Assembly (NCBI GenBank): GCA_002869185.1
Contig: PKTN01000001.1
Location: 62,001 to 126,000, forward strand
From: Denitrovibrio sp.
Lineage (GTDB): Bacteria > Chrysiogenota > Deferribacteres > Deferribacterales > Geovibrionaceae
Length of the DNA stretch: 64,000 nucleotides
Direction of reading: 5' to 3'
The translations under genes were made by a program, and so were the position numbers. The notes under the pieces were generated by a model. That model was not told the origin of the DNA, searched no databases, and saw only the letters and a program-made list of their open reading frames with translations. Shown here in pieces: positions 24,401 through 33,038 of the stretch. How positions within the stretch are numbered: position 1 is the stretch's first letter; the number at the start of each line of letters is the position of its first letter.

Positions 24401-27055
24401 ATGAAAAAAGTTATATTTTTGTTTGTTACAATTTTATTTGTCTCTTTTGCATATGCAGGGGTTGAAGTTCCTGGCTATGCATTTACTTGTAAAGAAATAT
24501 CTGATTTCAGTATCAGACCATCTTTTAAGAATGTGTCTGTATCTTTCAGCGTACAATCAAATTTTGACACTTATCTGAAACAGGAAAGCTTTCGTCTAGA
24601 CGCTGGCGAGGCAAAGGGTTATAAGAGTGAAGATCCGGGCGGGATTTATTCTGGCGGATTCGGAACATCTGTTTCATCAGTTTTTGTCGGCAATATCGCC
24701 TACCGAAACAACATTGTAAAAGCATTTCTTGATAACAAGTATCTAGACGTTATCGAAGCCTATAATAAATATTTGGAAAAGATTAATGGGGCAAGCTTCG
24801 AGGAAGAGGTTAGGCTAGTATATTCGTTTGCTCTTATGCAGACGGGCTCTATATCTAAATCTTTAGAAATACTTAGAGATACCGCATACAATGGGAAAAG
24901 TTTTCAGGTGGTTGCCGCTGACAGGTATGCTGAGCATCTTTTGAACTTAAAGGCCTTTGAAGAGTTGGATGTATTCATTGGTGGTCTTCCTAGGCAGACT
25001 CCATTCACCTTATATGCGTGGCTGTATTCTCTCCTGAACTTAGAACGTCTCGATAGGCTGATAAAAGTATTCGATGAACACTCGGAGATAACAGCAGAAG
25101 ACAGTCGTTTTTATGATTTTTATATTACCGCTCGATACTCTCAGGGTGGTTTCGAAGATATTATCAACGTTGCAGATAAGAGTACACCTAATACCGTTGG
25201 ACTTGTGGCTGATGCATATCTTGCTAAAGGTGATCGGTCTATGGCTAACAAACATATAGAGTCTATGCCTGATAATTCAGTAAAAACAGTCTTAATAGCT
25301 AAGTCAGCAGTGCTTTCTGGTGATCTTGTGCGAGCTGGTGAGCTACTAAGTGAGCTTAAAGGGGATGAGGATAAGCTTAGCCTTTTTTATTATTATATTG
25401 GAAGATCTTTTCCAAAGCTGAACCTAGACTTCTTATCTCAGTTTAAATTTGATAGCAGAATAAATGCTGACTATTTGAAATTCTATACAGGAATTTACTA
25501 TCTATCATCTGGTGACAGCAAAAAATCTATTAAGTTCTTAGACGCTGTGATCTTTAATAATGATCTTACAGAATCCGCATACTACTATCGTGGGCTTGCA
25601 TACTCACAGATAGATAGGAAGCGTTCTGAGAGGTACTTCTTAAAGTTTATAGAGACAAGTGAAGATGAGAATAAAGTGACTGTGAGCCGTTTTATGCTAG
25701 CTCAAATGGCGTATATTGCAGGTTCAAGTGACGATGCTCTTATGTTGACTACATCATGTGATAAGGACTTTTGCAAACTTCTTAAGGCGAAAATATTCTT
25801 AGATAAATCAGACTACGAACTTGCATGGATAAATGCAGATAAAGTTCCTGGTGATGATGCTGCCCTTATACGTGCGACCGTACTCTTTCATAAGAAACAT
25901 TATGATGCCGCACTCACTCAGATATCCCTTATGGGAACAAAAGGGCGTGATGCTGATTTTCTTTCTATGCTATGTCTGTTGAAGCAGGACAAGCTGTATG
26001 AGGCTGAAGCAGTTTTTACAAAATATAAACATGATCATGAGTTAGTAACTAAGTATCTCGACCATCTTTTCCTAAGTGGTAAGTATACTGAAGTTCTGAC
26101 TCTCACTGATAATAATAAAGGGAAGTTTGATATAGTAAGGGCTAAGTCTTTATTCTCTCTTGGAAAATTTAAGCACGCAGCTCAACTTTACGAGACGATT
26201 ATAAAGAGTGGTAAGCACAGTTTTGAGGCTTGGAATGGTCTTATGACTACATATGTCGCGATGGATGATAACAATAAATTTGAAGAGACATCTACACGTC
26301 TTACAAAAGTTAAAGCTCAGTTTGATAAGAAGGATTTTCTTGTTTATCAGACGGCCGTAAAAGCACTAGATTTAAAAAAGACTAAACTTGCTACTGTACT
26401 GCTGAATTACTTTTTTGATACTTTTATGACATCAGCGTATAAGAATGATGCATACCTTCTACGTGGAAAGCTTTTCCGTGATACAGGTCGTGTGGCTCAG
26501 TGTCTTAATGACGCAGAGATAATGTTGAATGACGGTCGCAGTGAAGACGCACTCTTTCTGAAGGGTGAGTGTTTACAAGCTAAGAGACCAAAAGAAGCAC
26601 TTAAGATTTTTGAAGATATGACACAGAACTCTGGTAGGTTCAGAGACCTAGGATATAGCAAGCTCATTGAGCTGTACTCTAAACCGAAAGATATCCTAAA
26701 AGCTGTAAATTACTTTAAAAAGAAAGATACAGCTAGATACTACTCAGGTCTTGATAGATACCTGTCTAAGCTTGGTAAAAAGGGACTAGCCGCTAATAGA
26801 GTTTTACTCGATCAAATGATAGCTGACAGGAATCCTTCAGGTCTTGCTGCGGCATATTTTTACATAGGGTTGATAAATTATAACGAAAAGAAGTACGAAA
26901 CAGCCTCTATCATGTTTATGAAGAGTCATTATCTGTTTCCTACGTCTATATATAGCGCCAAGAGTTTAAGGGTCACCATAAAGGCTTATGAAAAGCTTGG
27001 TAGAAATAAAGAAATAAAAGTATTGCAAAGAAAACTTAAAGCAATGAAGAGATAG
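24401..27055 (+). CDS. Large periplasmic TPR-repeat protein
   Basis: 884 aa with a signal peptide (IFLFVTILFVSFAYA) followed by many tetratricopeptide-like helical repeats over nearly the whole length. It is directly followed by TolQ/ExbB-, ExbD- and TonB-like genes, so it is likely part of that envelope energy-transducing machine, as CpoB is with Tol-Pal. No catalytic motif seen. Confidence 0.8.
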   Translation: MKKVIFLFVTILFVSFAYAGVEVPGYAFTCKEISDFSIRPSFKNVSVSFSVQSNFDTYLKQESFRLDAGEAKGYKSEDPGGIYSGGFGTSVSSVFVGNIAYRNNIVKAFLDNKYLDVIEAYNKYLEKINGASFEEEVRLVYSFALMQTGSISKSLEILRDTAYNGKSFQVVAADRYAEHLLNLKAFEELDVFIGGLPRQTPFTLYAWLYSLLNLERLDRLIKVFDEHSEITAEDSRFYDFYITARYSQGGFEDIINVADKSTPNTVGLVADAYLAKGDRSMANKHIESMPDNSVKTVLIAKSAVLSGDLVRAGELLSELKGDEDKLSLFYYYIGRSFPKLNLDFLSQFKFDSRINADYLKFYTGIYYLSSGDSKKSIKFLDAVIFNNDLTESAYYYRGLAYSQIDRKRSERYFLKFIETSEDENKVTVSRFMLAQMAYIAGSSDDALMLTTSCDKDFCKLLKAKIFLDKSDYELAWINADKVPGDDAALIRATVLFHKKHYDAALTQISLMGTKGRDADFLSMLCLLKQDKLYEAEAVFTKYKHDHELVTKYLDHLFLSGKYTEVLTLTDNNKGKFDIVRAKSLFSLGKFKHAAQLYETIIKSGKHSFEAWNGLMTTYVAMDDNNKFEETSTRLTKVKAQFDKKDFLVYQTAVKALDLKKTKLATVLLNYFFDTFMTSAYKNDAYLLRGKLFRDTGRVAQCLNDAEIMLNDGRSEDALFLKGECLQAKRPKEALKIFEDMTQNSGRFRDLGYSKLIELYSKPKDILKAVNYFKKKDTARYYSGLDRYLSKLGKKGLAANRVLLDQMIADRNPSGLAAAYFYIGLINYNEKKYETASIMFMKSHYLFPTSIYSAKSLRVTIKAYEKLGRNKEIKVLQRKLKAMKR

Positions 27056-27069
27056 AAAGGAGGATCTTT

Positions 27070-27687
27070 ATGCTTGATCTTAATATGGATTTGATTGAAA
27101 AAGGTGGGATACTTATGTATCCAATTCTTTTTCTTTCAATACTGTCACTAGCGATATTTCTGGAGAGAATGGTAACGCTACGCTCTGCCAGATATGTTCC
27201 CACAGCTTTTAAAGAGAAGCTAAAACAGGCTCTCAATGCCAAGGATGTCGATGAGGCTATTGCTATGTGTGGGAGAGATAACTCTGCACTCGCAAACGTC
27301 TGTAAAGATATTCTTTCAAACCTTGACCTGCCACTCCAGAGACTTATGGAGACAGCAGAGGAGTCTGGTAGATATCAGGCAACAAGGCTTACAAGGTTTT
27401 TGTCGTCACTTCAGGCGATAGCTAGTATCGCTCCACTTCTTGGTCTGCTTGGTACAGTACTTGGTATGATCAAAACATTTATCGTTATTGGTGATCAGGG
27501 TGTTGGAAATGCTCAGGCACTAGCAGGCGGTATTTCAGAGGCTCTTATAACAACAGCGGCGGGACTTTCTGTTGCTATACCTACAGTTGTATTTTACTAC
27601 CTGATACGTTATCGCTCTAACAGAGTGACTATCGAGCTCGAAAGGGCTACAAGTGACGTTATCAATCAGGTCTTCAAAGAGGCATAG
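27070..27687 (+). CDS. TolQ/ExbB/MotA-type proton channel protein
   Basis: 205 aa with three membrane helices and the family core SIAPLLGLLGTVLGMIKTF plus GGISEALITTAAGLSVAIPTVVFYY. It has AAGGAGG before the start. With the ExbD-like partner it should form a proton-driven motor coupled to the TonB-like protein. Confidence 0.92.
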   Translation: MLDLNMDLIEKGGILMYPILFLSILSLAIFLERMVTLRSARYVPTAFKEKLKQALNAKDVDEAIAMCGRDNSALANVCKDILSNLDLPLQRLMETAEESGRYQATRLTRFLSSLQAIASIAPLLGLLGTVLGMIKTFIVIGDQGVGNAQALAGGISEALITTAAGLSVAIPTVVFYYLIRYRSNRVTIELERATSDVINQVFKEA

Positions 27688-28086
27688 ATGAGATTTTCTA
27701 AAAAGGAAACTGATAATATAGAGGTGAACCTAACGCCTCTTATCGACGTTGTCTTTTTGCTTTTGATCTTTTTCATGGTTTCTACGACGTTCATCTATTC
27801 GAACTCCATAGATGTTAATCTCCCAGCCGCAAAAGGTGACGAGACAAGCATCAGCGAGAGTATTCGTGTTGTCCTGACTCAGGCTGGCGCGATAAATATA
27901 GACGGAACGTCTTACGAAGAGAAGGTTGTTTTAGACCAGCTCACTGAGATGAAAAAGGCAAAACCAGAGAGCACTGTCATCATAGAAGCTGATAAGAATG
28001 TCTCCCATGGGCGAGTTGTTTTTATCATGGATGCTAGCCGAAAAGCTGGTTTCGCAAAATTTGCAATAGCGGTAGAAGAGGAATAA
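27688..28086 (+). CDS. ExbD/TolR family protein
   Basis: 132 aa, one N-terminal membrane helix with the functional Asp (LTPLIDVVFLLLIFFMVSTTF) and a periplasmic domain. It starts immediately after the channel gene stop codon. Confidence 0.93.
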   Translation: MRFSKKETDNIEVNLTPLIDVVFLLLIFFMVSTTFIYSNSIDVNLPAAKGDETSISESIRVVLTQAGAINIDGTSYEEKVVLDQLTEMKKAKPESTVIIEADKNVSHGRVVFIMDASRKAGFAKFAIAVEEE

Positions 28087-28803
28087 ATGTATTTTAGACT
28101 TCTGTTTACAATCGTCATATCTGTTGCTGTCCATTATGTTGCACTTGGTACTGTGCCTGGGTTTGATATCCAGCTGAAACCACGCAAGAGGACAGTGGAT
28201 ATTGAGCTTGTAGCGCCTTCTGTAAGGGAGCTTCCTCCTGCTCCTGTGACTAAGGCTGGCTCAAGTGCTGTTAACAGAAACTCTGAGATGAATGAAGCGA
28301 CAGCTCCTGCTTTTACTATTCCCGATATTGATATCCCTGACGTAAAAGGGACAGATCAGCTCGACGTTAAGATACCTGAGCTGAACGTGACAAAGCTTGA
28401 AAACACTAGCAGGTTAAAGCCAGATAAGGAACTTCTGAAAGAACTGAAATCATCTTCTGACGAATTCCAGAAGGCTAATAAACCGGGCGAAGGTATAGAG
28501 TCTGACGTGACTGGTAAGAATTCTAACAATAAAGATTTCTTTGTCATTAAAAACTTGAACCGCAACAGAAAGCTAACTAACAGTCCAGAAAAACCAGTAT
28601 TCTCACTCACCACTGATACTATTGTTCGTGTGGGTTTTAAGGTGGATAGGGAAGGGAATACATTCTCCATAACTCTGTTGAATAATACAGATTCGAAAAT
28701 TGAACGCCTAGCCATTGACTTTGTAAAGAAATTAAAGTTTAATGCCGTGCTTGCTGAGGAATCTGAATCAGCAGAAATAATATTAAATTTTAGAGTGAGA
28801 TAG
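28087..28803 (+). CDS. TonB-like energy transducer
   Basis: 238 aa: an N-terminal hydrophobic segment, a long linker, and a C-terminal TonB-like fold (TIVRVGFKVDREGNTFSITLLNNTDSKIERLAIDFVKKLKF). It follows ExbB/ExbD-like genes without a gap. Sequence similarity is weak, so TonB versus TolA function is not resolved. Confidence 0.75.
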   Translation: MYFRLLFTIVISVAVHYVALGTVPGFDIQLKPRKRTVDIELVAPSVRELPPAPVTKAGSSAVNRNSEMNEATAPAFTIPDIDIPDVKGTDQLDVKIPELNVTKLENTSRLKPDKELLKELKSSSDEFQKANKPGEGIESDVTGKNSNNKDFFVIKNLNRNRKLTNSPEKPVFSLTTDTIVRVGFKVDREGNTFSITLLNNTDSKIERLAIDFVKKLKFNAVLAEESESAEIILNFRVR

Positions 28804-29933
28804 TGGAAAATAGTCTTAAAAATTATGTAGAAAACTTAGTTCGTGAAAAGGGACAGATAACCTTCGCGGAATTTATGGATATAGCCCTTTATAAAGAGGG
28901 TATGGGATATTATCAGAAACAGAACCCATTCGGTCAGCAGGGTAGTTTTTATACCTCTGTTAATGCATCTGAGTCGTTCGGTCGCACACTCGCCAGATCG
29001 TTCGTATATATGGTTGATCTTCTTGGGCTTGAAAGCCAATTTTGTGAGATGGGCGCTGGTAGCGGTATGCTCGCAAACGATGTACTGAACTATATCAAAG
29101 AGAACAATAAAGATTTCTACACAAACCTGAACTACCTCATCATAGAAAAGAGTGAATACCTGATCAACATGCAAAAGGAGCTCATAGAGAAGGAGCACCC
29201 AGGCAAGGCGAAATGGATCACTTTTGAAGAGCTTAATAATTTCAACGGCGTATTCTACTCTAACGAGCTGGTCGATGCTTTCCCTGTTCACAGGGTTATC
29301 CGCATGAATGACGAGCTGAAAGAGCTTTATGTAAAAGAGATAGAGGGTGCACTCAGGTTTAATCCTGATGAGCTTTCTACTCCTGAACTGAAAGCGTTTT
29401 TAGACAAGATTAGCCTGAACGTTACAGAGACTCAGATAGTCGACATCAACCTCGACCTAAAACGCTGGATAGAGGCTATGGCAGACAAGATAAACAAGGG
29501 CGTGATGGTCACTATCGACTACGGCTTCGAAGCTCCTATGCTATACCAGTCGTACCGTAGAGACGGAACTGTCACCTGCTACTATCAACACAGACAAAAC
29601 AACGACTTCTTTGAAAATATAGGCGAGCAGGATCTTACTGCTTTTGTTGATTTCACATCATTGTCATTATACGGTTCTGAAAAAGGGTTACAGCCTATGG
29701 CTTTCATGCCACAGTGGCTATACCTTGTCCAGTCGGGCATCCTTGACGAGATAGATGCTGCACCAACAGACCTTGCAAAAGCTTCTATTAAATCGCTAAT
29801 TATGCCAGAGGGTGGTTTTGGAACTAACTTTCACGCATTCATTCAGGGTAAGGGTGTAGATGTCCCATCAGACTTCCTATATACCAAATCCGCAAAAGAA
29901 GCGCTCGAGTCCATGGCACAAAAACTTTCTTAA
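28803..29933 (+). CDS. MidA/NDUFAF7-family SAM-dependent methyltransferase
   Basis: 376 aa from GTG overlapping the previous stop by one base. Family motifs include GSFYTSVNASESFGRTLARSF and the SAM-binding CEMGAGSGMLANDVL, then SNELVDAFPVHRV. Bacterial substrates of this family are unknown; the mitochondrial relative methylates an Arg in complex I. Confidence 0.87.
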   Translation: MENSLKNYVENLVREKGQITFAEFMDIALYKEGMGYYQKQNPFGQQGSFYTSVNASESFGRTLARSFVYMVDLLGLESQFCEMGAGSGMLANDVLNYIKENNKDFYTNLNYLIIEKSEYLINMQKELIEKEHPGKAKWITFEELNNFNGVFYSNELVDAFPVHRVIRMNDELKELYVKEIEGALRFNPDELSTPELKAFLDKISLNVTETQIVDINLDLKRWIEAMADKINKGVMVTIDYGFEAPMLYQSYRRDGTVTCYYQHRQNNDFFENIGEQDLTAFVDFTSLSLYGSEKGLQPMAFMPQWLYLVQSGILDEIDAAPTDLAKASIKSLIMPEGGFGTNFHAFIQGKGVDVPSDFLYTKSAKEALESMAQKLS

Positions 29934-30038
29934 TAACCATTGCTGTCATCATATGGAGAAGCTTGCTTCGACGTAATGATCTCTGGCTGTATACTCCTAC
30001 GCATGCAAAGCATGTTCATGGTGACTTAAGCATCCACT

Positions 30039-30056
30039 TGGCACTGTTTATGCTTT
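30039..30056 (+). promoter_or_regulatory. Sigma-54 promoter of the 119-aa protein gene
   Basis: TTGGCACTGTTTATGCTT: GG and GC 12 bp apart with TGGCAC and TGC elements, about 35 bp before the ATG. Confidence 0.8.
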
Positions 30057-30087
30057 ATACCTCTTATGCGTGCATTAGGAGGAAAAA

Positions 30088-30447
30088 ATGGACATTAACA
30101 GTCAATATCTATCACTCATGAACCAGCAGAACAATGGAACATCATCCACAAAATCCCTAGCAGATTACTTAAACGATAGTAGATCAAAGTCAACTTCATC
30201 TGGGGCGTCATACTTTTCTGATTCAGTTTCTTTATCGCCAGAGGCTTATGCGGCTATCAAGGAATATAATCCTGAAATGTTGATATCTCTTGGCTATGAA
30301 AGGGAAGATTCTGACTCTATGACGGAAAATTCTTCTAGTTCTTTACTGGACAACATCCAGTTTTCTGATGAAACATACGCAGCCCTTAAGAAATCAAATC
30401 CTGAATTACTACAGTCACTTGGCTATAAAATTGACGAGAATGAATAA
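30088..30447 (+). CDS. Small protein with two copies of an LSPEAYAAIKEYNPE-type motif
   Basis: 119 aa, no signal peptide, Ser-rich and acidic. Residues 45-70 (DSVSLSPEAYAAIKEYNPEM..LGY) and 88-113 (DNIQFSDETYAALKKSNPEL..LGY) are clear repeats, and the next gene carries a third copy. RBS AGGAGG. It has its own sigma-54 promoter. DxVxLS-type segments also occur in flagellar accessory proteins, so a motility link is possible but not shown. Family not recognised. Confidence 0.78.
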   Translation: MDINSQYLSLMNQQNNGTSSTKSLADYLNDSRSKSTSSGASYFSDSVSLSPEAYAAIKEYNPEMLISLGYEREDSDSMTENSSSSLLDNIQFSDETYAALKKSNPELLQSLGYKIDENE

Positions 30448-30473
30448 CGGTTGAAAATATTTCCACCTTATTC

Positions 30474-30490
30474 TGGCACGCTAAATGCTT
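30474..30490 (+). promoter_or_regulatory. Sigma-54 promoter of the 157-aa protein gene
   Basis: TGGCACGCTAAATGCTT matches TGGCACG-N4-WTGC with the GG-GC distance of 12 bp, about 35 bp before the ATG. Confidence 0.85.
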
Positions 30491-30524
30491 TGTAGATAAT
30501 GAATCCTGAACATGGGGGCAAAAA

Positions 30525-30998
30525 ATGATAGTAAGTGGAAGCTTTTACCAATCAGTAGCAAATGAAAATTATAAATCGACAGAGAGCAACTCAGTTGAGT
30601 CTCTTGCAACACATATGAATAAAACTGCACCTGTCGCAACAACTGTGACAGATCAGGTTGAACTCTCAGCAGAAGCTATGGCAGCACTCAGAGAGTACGC
30701 ACCAGAAGCATTGTCTGCTCTCGGAGTAGATGACGATAACCCAATACTAGATGAAGTTAAAGAGATTGCTAAAGAGAAATATTTTCACTTTGGTTCTGAG
30801 TATCTGAGATTACCTGAAATGAAAGATCAGGATGAAATCATCAGCGCACTCGATGTGGCAAGCAGATACATGGACGTTTTGAACTCTATAGAGCCTGACG
30901 ATTTATTCGCAGAGTTAGAGAGTGCAAATATGCAAAGCTCTGGCGATTTCATAGAAAGAGCTAACGAATACGGTGCTCAGGTGCTTTTAAACGGGTAA
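30525..30998 (+). CDS. Small protein sharing the LSAEAMAALREYAPE motif
   Basis: 157 aa. Residues 43-67 (DQVELSAEAMAALREYAPEALSALG) match the repeats of the preceding gene. The rest is a predicted helical, acidic domain (DEIISALDVASRYMDVLNSIEPDDLFAELESA). It has its own sigma-54 promoter, so the two genes are parallel members of one regulon rather than a simple operon. The stop codon abuts the convergent bioD stop with no gap. Family not recognised. Confidence 0.78.
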   Translation: MIVSGSFYQSVANENYKSTESNSVESLATHMNKTAPVATTVTDQVELSAEAMAALREYAPEALSALGVDDDNPILDEVKEIAKEKYFHFGSEYLRLPEMKDQDEIISALDVASRYMDVLNSIEPDDLFAELESANMQSSGDFIERANEYGAQVLLNG

Positions 30999-31610
30999 TT
31001 ACCAGTTGACATTTATATATTCTAATTCCTTGCTAAAAACGAACTTGGCAGAGTGAGCTGTCAGTTCGTTTAGCATGGATATGTTAAACCTATCAAACTT
31101 CGACGCTAGGAAATGATTATTCATAGCAAAACCAGCAAATTTCAAATTGTTAGACTCTAGGAATGACTTATTCAGTAGTGAATGGTTAATGCATCCTAGT
31201 CTATTCGGTACAACCACTAAGCATTCCAGATCACACGCCTTTACAAGATCGTAGTTCATATAGTCACTATCTAGGGGAACCATAATCCCGCCTGCACCTT
31301 CGACAATAAGCCAATCATAGCCAGTTATGGAGTTTATAGTTTCGACTGTTTCGTCAAAAGGGAATTCATCAAATACTATATATGGTGCAACAGGTGCCTC
31401 TGCCGTATGCAAAACTTTACAATCATCTTCACTCAATACAGACATCTCTCTTACAGTTTTGGAATCATCATCCGCAGGGAATCCCGTCTGTACTGGCTTT
31501 ATGTAGCAAACTTTACCACCCTGTTCTTTGAGGTGCTTGCAGAGTAAGCCGCTGAAATATGTTTTACCTATGTCGGTGTCTGTCCCTGTGATATATATCT
31601 TTCGCATCAA
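30999..31610 (-). CDS. bioD: Dethiobiotin synthetase
   Basis: 203 aa with the P-loop TGTDTDIGKTYFSG and VEGAGGIMVPL, both diagnostic. It converts 7,8-diaminopelargonate to dethiobiotin. It overlaps the end of bioA by 4 bp. Confidence 0.95.
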   Translation of the reverse strand: MMRKIYITGTDTDIGKTYFSGLLCKHLKEQGGKVCYIKPVQTGFPADDDSKTVREMSVLSEDDCKVLHTAEAPVAPYIVFDEFPFDETVETINSITGYDWLIVEGAGGIMVPLDSDYMNYDLVKACDLECLVVVPNRLGCINHSLLNKSFLESNNLKFAGFAMNNHFLASKFDRFNISMLNELTAHSAKFVFSKELEYINVNW

Positions 31611-32932
31611 AGTACCTCATAGATAGATTCGTGTGCTATATCAACAAGCTTAACCATCTCATCTTCAGTGATGACATATGGAGTCATAAAATATATTACA
31701 TCACCTAGATTTCTGAGGTATGCACCTTTGGTGATAGATTTTCTAAAAATCTGAAAGCCTGTCCTATCTTTCCAATCGAAAGCCTCTTTGGTCTTAACGT
31801 CTTTGGCTAGTTGAATGGCTGATACACAACCAAGATGTCTTATCTCCCCAACGTGTGGTTGGTTTGCAAACTTCTTGTTAATATATTCGTGCATAATAGG
31901 AAATTTTTGCCTATTGGTTTCAATGACGTTATCCTCTTTAAAGATTTTCATCGTTTCGTTGGCTACAGCACAAGCGAGCGGATTCCCTGTAAAACTGTGG
32001 CTGTGAAGGAACGCTTTTAGGCTGGTGTAGTCGTCGTAGAAAGCTGAATAGATTTCATCTGTTGTTACAACCCCAGCGAGAGGTAGATAGCCTGATGTTA
32101 GCCCTTTGGATATGCAAATAAAGTCTGGTTCAACCCTAGCTTGCTCAAGTGCGAACATGGTACCTGTACGCCCAAATCCAGATGCAATCTCGTCGAATAT
32201 CGTATGTATGTCGTATGTCTTAGCCGCTTCACATAATTTTTTGAGATAAATGGGTGGGTACATCTTCATACCGCTTGCACATTGCAGAAGTGGCTCAACA
32301 ATAACTGCTGTGGTCTCGTTTGCATGGAGTTCCATAGCACGTTCCATATGCTCAAAGCATTCAGCGTTGCAATCTTCTCGAGTCTTATTGTATGGGCATT
32401 TATAGCAGTCAGGACCTTGCACACGGACATTGTCCATCATAATATCACCGTAAAGCTCAGTGTATAGCTGTTCGCCACAGACTGATAAAGCACCGAGTGT
32501 TTCGCCGTGATAGCCGTGGTCAAGATATATGAAGCGTTTTTTAGATGATATTCCGTTGTTTTTGCGGTAACCAAAACTGAGCTTCATAGCTGATTCTACA
32601 GCGGCTGAACCTATGTCAGCGTAGAATACTTTAGTTATGTTTTTAGGAGTTATCTCTAGGATAGAGTCTGTCAGTTCAAGTGCAGGATCGTGTGTTAACC
32701 CAGCAAAGATTACATGCTCAAGCTTGTCTAGTTGGTTCTTTATAGCGTCTTTCAGTCGTGGGTTATTATGCCCGAAGAGGTTTACCCACCATGAGGAGAC
32801 AGCGTCAATGTATTCTGTCCCTTTGTCGTCATACAGGTATATCCCTTTTCCGTGATCAATCTTTATTATTGGATATTTTTCGTGATCTTTCATCTGCGTG
32901 CATGGATGCCATATATTTGTAACTGGTTTCAT
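31607..32932 (-). CDS. bioA: Adenosylmethionine-8-amino-7-oxononanoate aminotransferase
   Basis: 441-aa class III PLP aminotransferase. N-terminal IWHPCTQMKDHE is typical of BioA, and the PLP lysine lies in CISKGLTSGYLPL. Shine-Dalgarno GAGG before ATG. It is divergent from bioF across a 106-bp shared control region. Confidence 0.95.
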   Translation of the reverse strand: MKPVTNIWHPCTQMKDHEKYPIIKIDHGKGIYLYDDKGTEYIDAVSSWWVNLFGHNNPRLKDAIKNQLDKLEHVIFAGLTHDPALELTDSILEITPKNITKVFYADIGSAAVESAMKLSFGYRKNNGISSKKRFIYLDHGYHGETLGALSVCGEQLYTELYGDIMMDNVRVQGPDCYKCPYNKTREDCNAECFEHMERAMELHANETTAVIVEPLLQCASGMKMYPPIYLKKLCEAAKTYDIHTIFDEIASGFGRTGTMFALEQARVEPDFICISKGLTSGYLPLAGVVTTDEIYSAFYDDYTSLKAFLHSHSFTGNPLACAVANETMKIFKEDNVIETNRQKFPIMHEYINKKFANQPHVGEIRHLGCVSAIQLAKDVKTKEAFDWKDRTGFQIFRKSITKGAYLRNLGDVIYFMTPYVITEDEMVKLVDIAHESIYEVL

Positions 32933-33003
32933 TTTTAAGCCTCGTTAGTTGCTATTCTGGATGACTGAACTCTTAGTTTATATATAGTTATAGCAGTTGA
33001 TTG

Positions 33004-33031
33004 TTGACACTTACAACCCCTCTGATATTAT
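33004..33031 (+). promoter_or_regulatory. Sigma-70-type promoter of bioF
   Basis: TTGACA (33004-33009), 16-bp spacer, TATTAT (33026-33031). The expected transcription start falls within a base or two of the bioF ATG at 33039, implying a leaderless mRNA. Confidence 0.55.
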
Positions 33032-33038
33032 TTTCTTT

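Noticed and set aside
33004-33020. BirA operator in the bioA-bioF region
   Set aside because: Half-sites resembling TTGTAAACC with the correct long spacing could not be identified with confidence.
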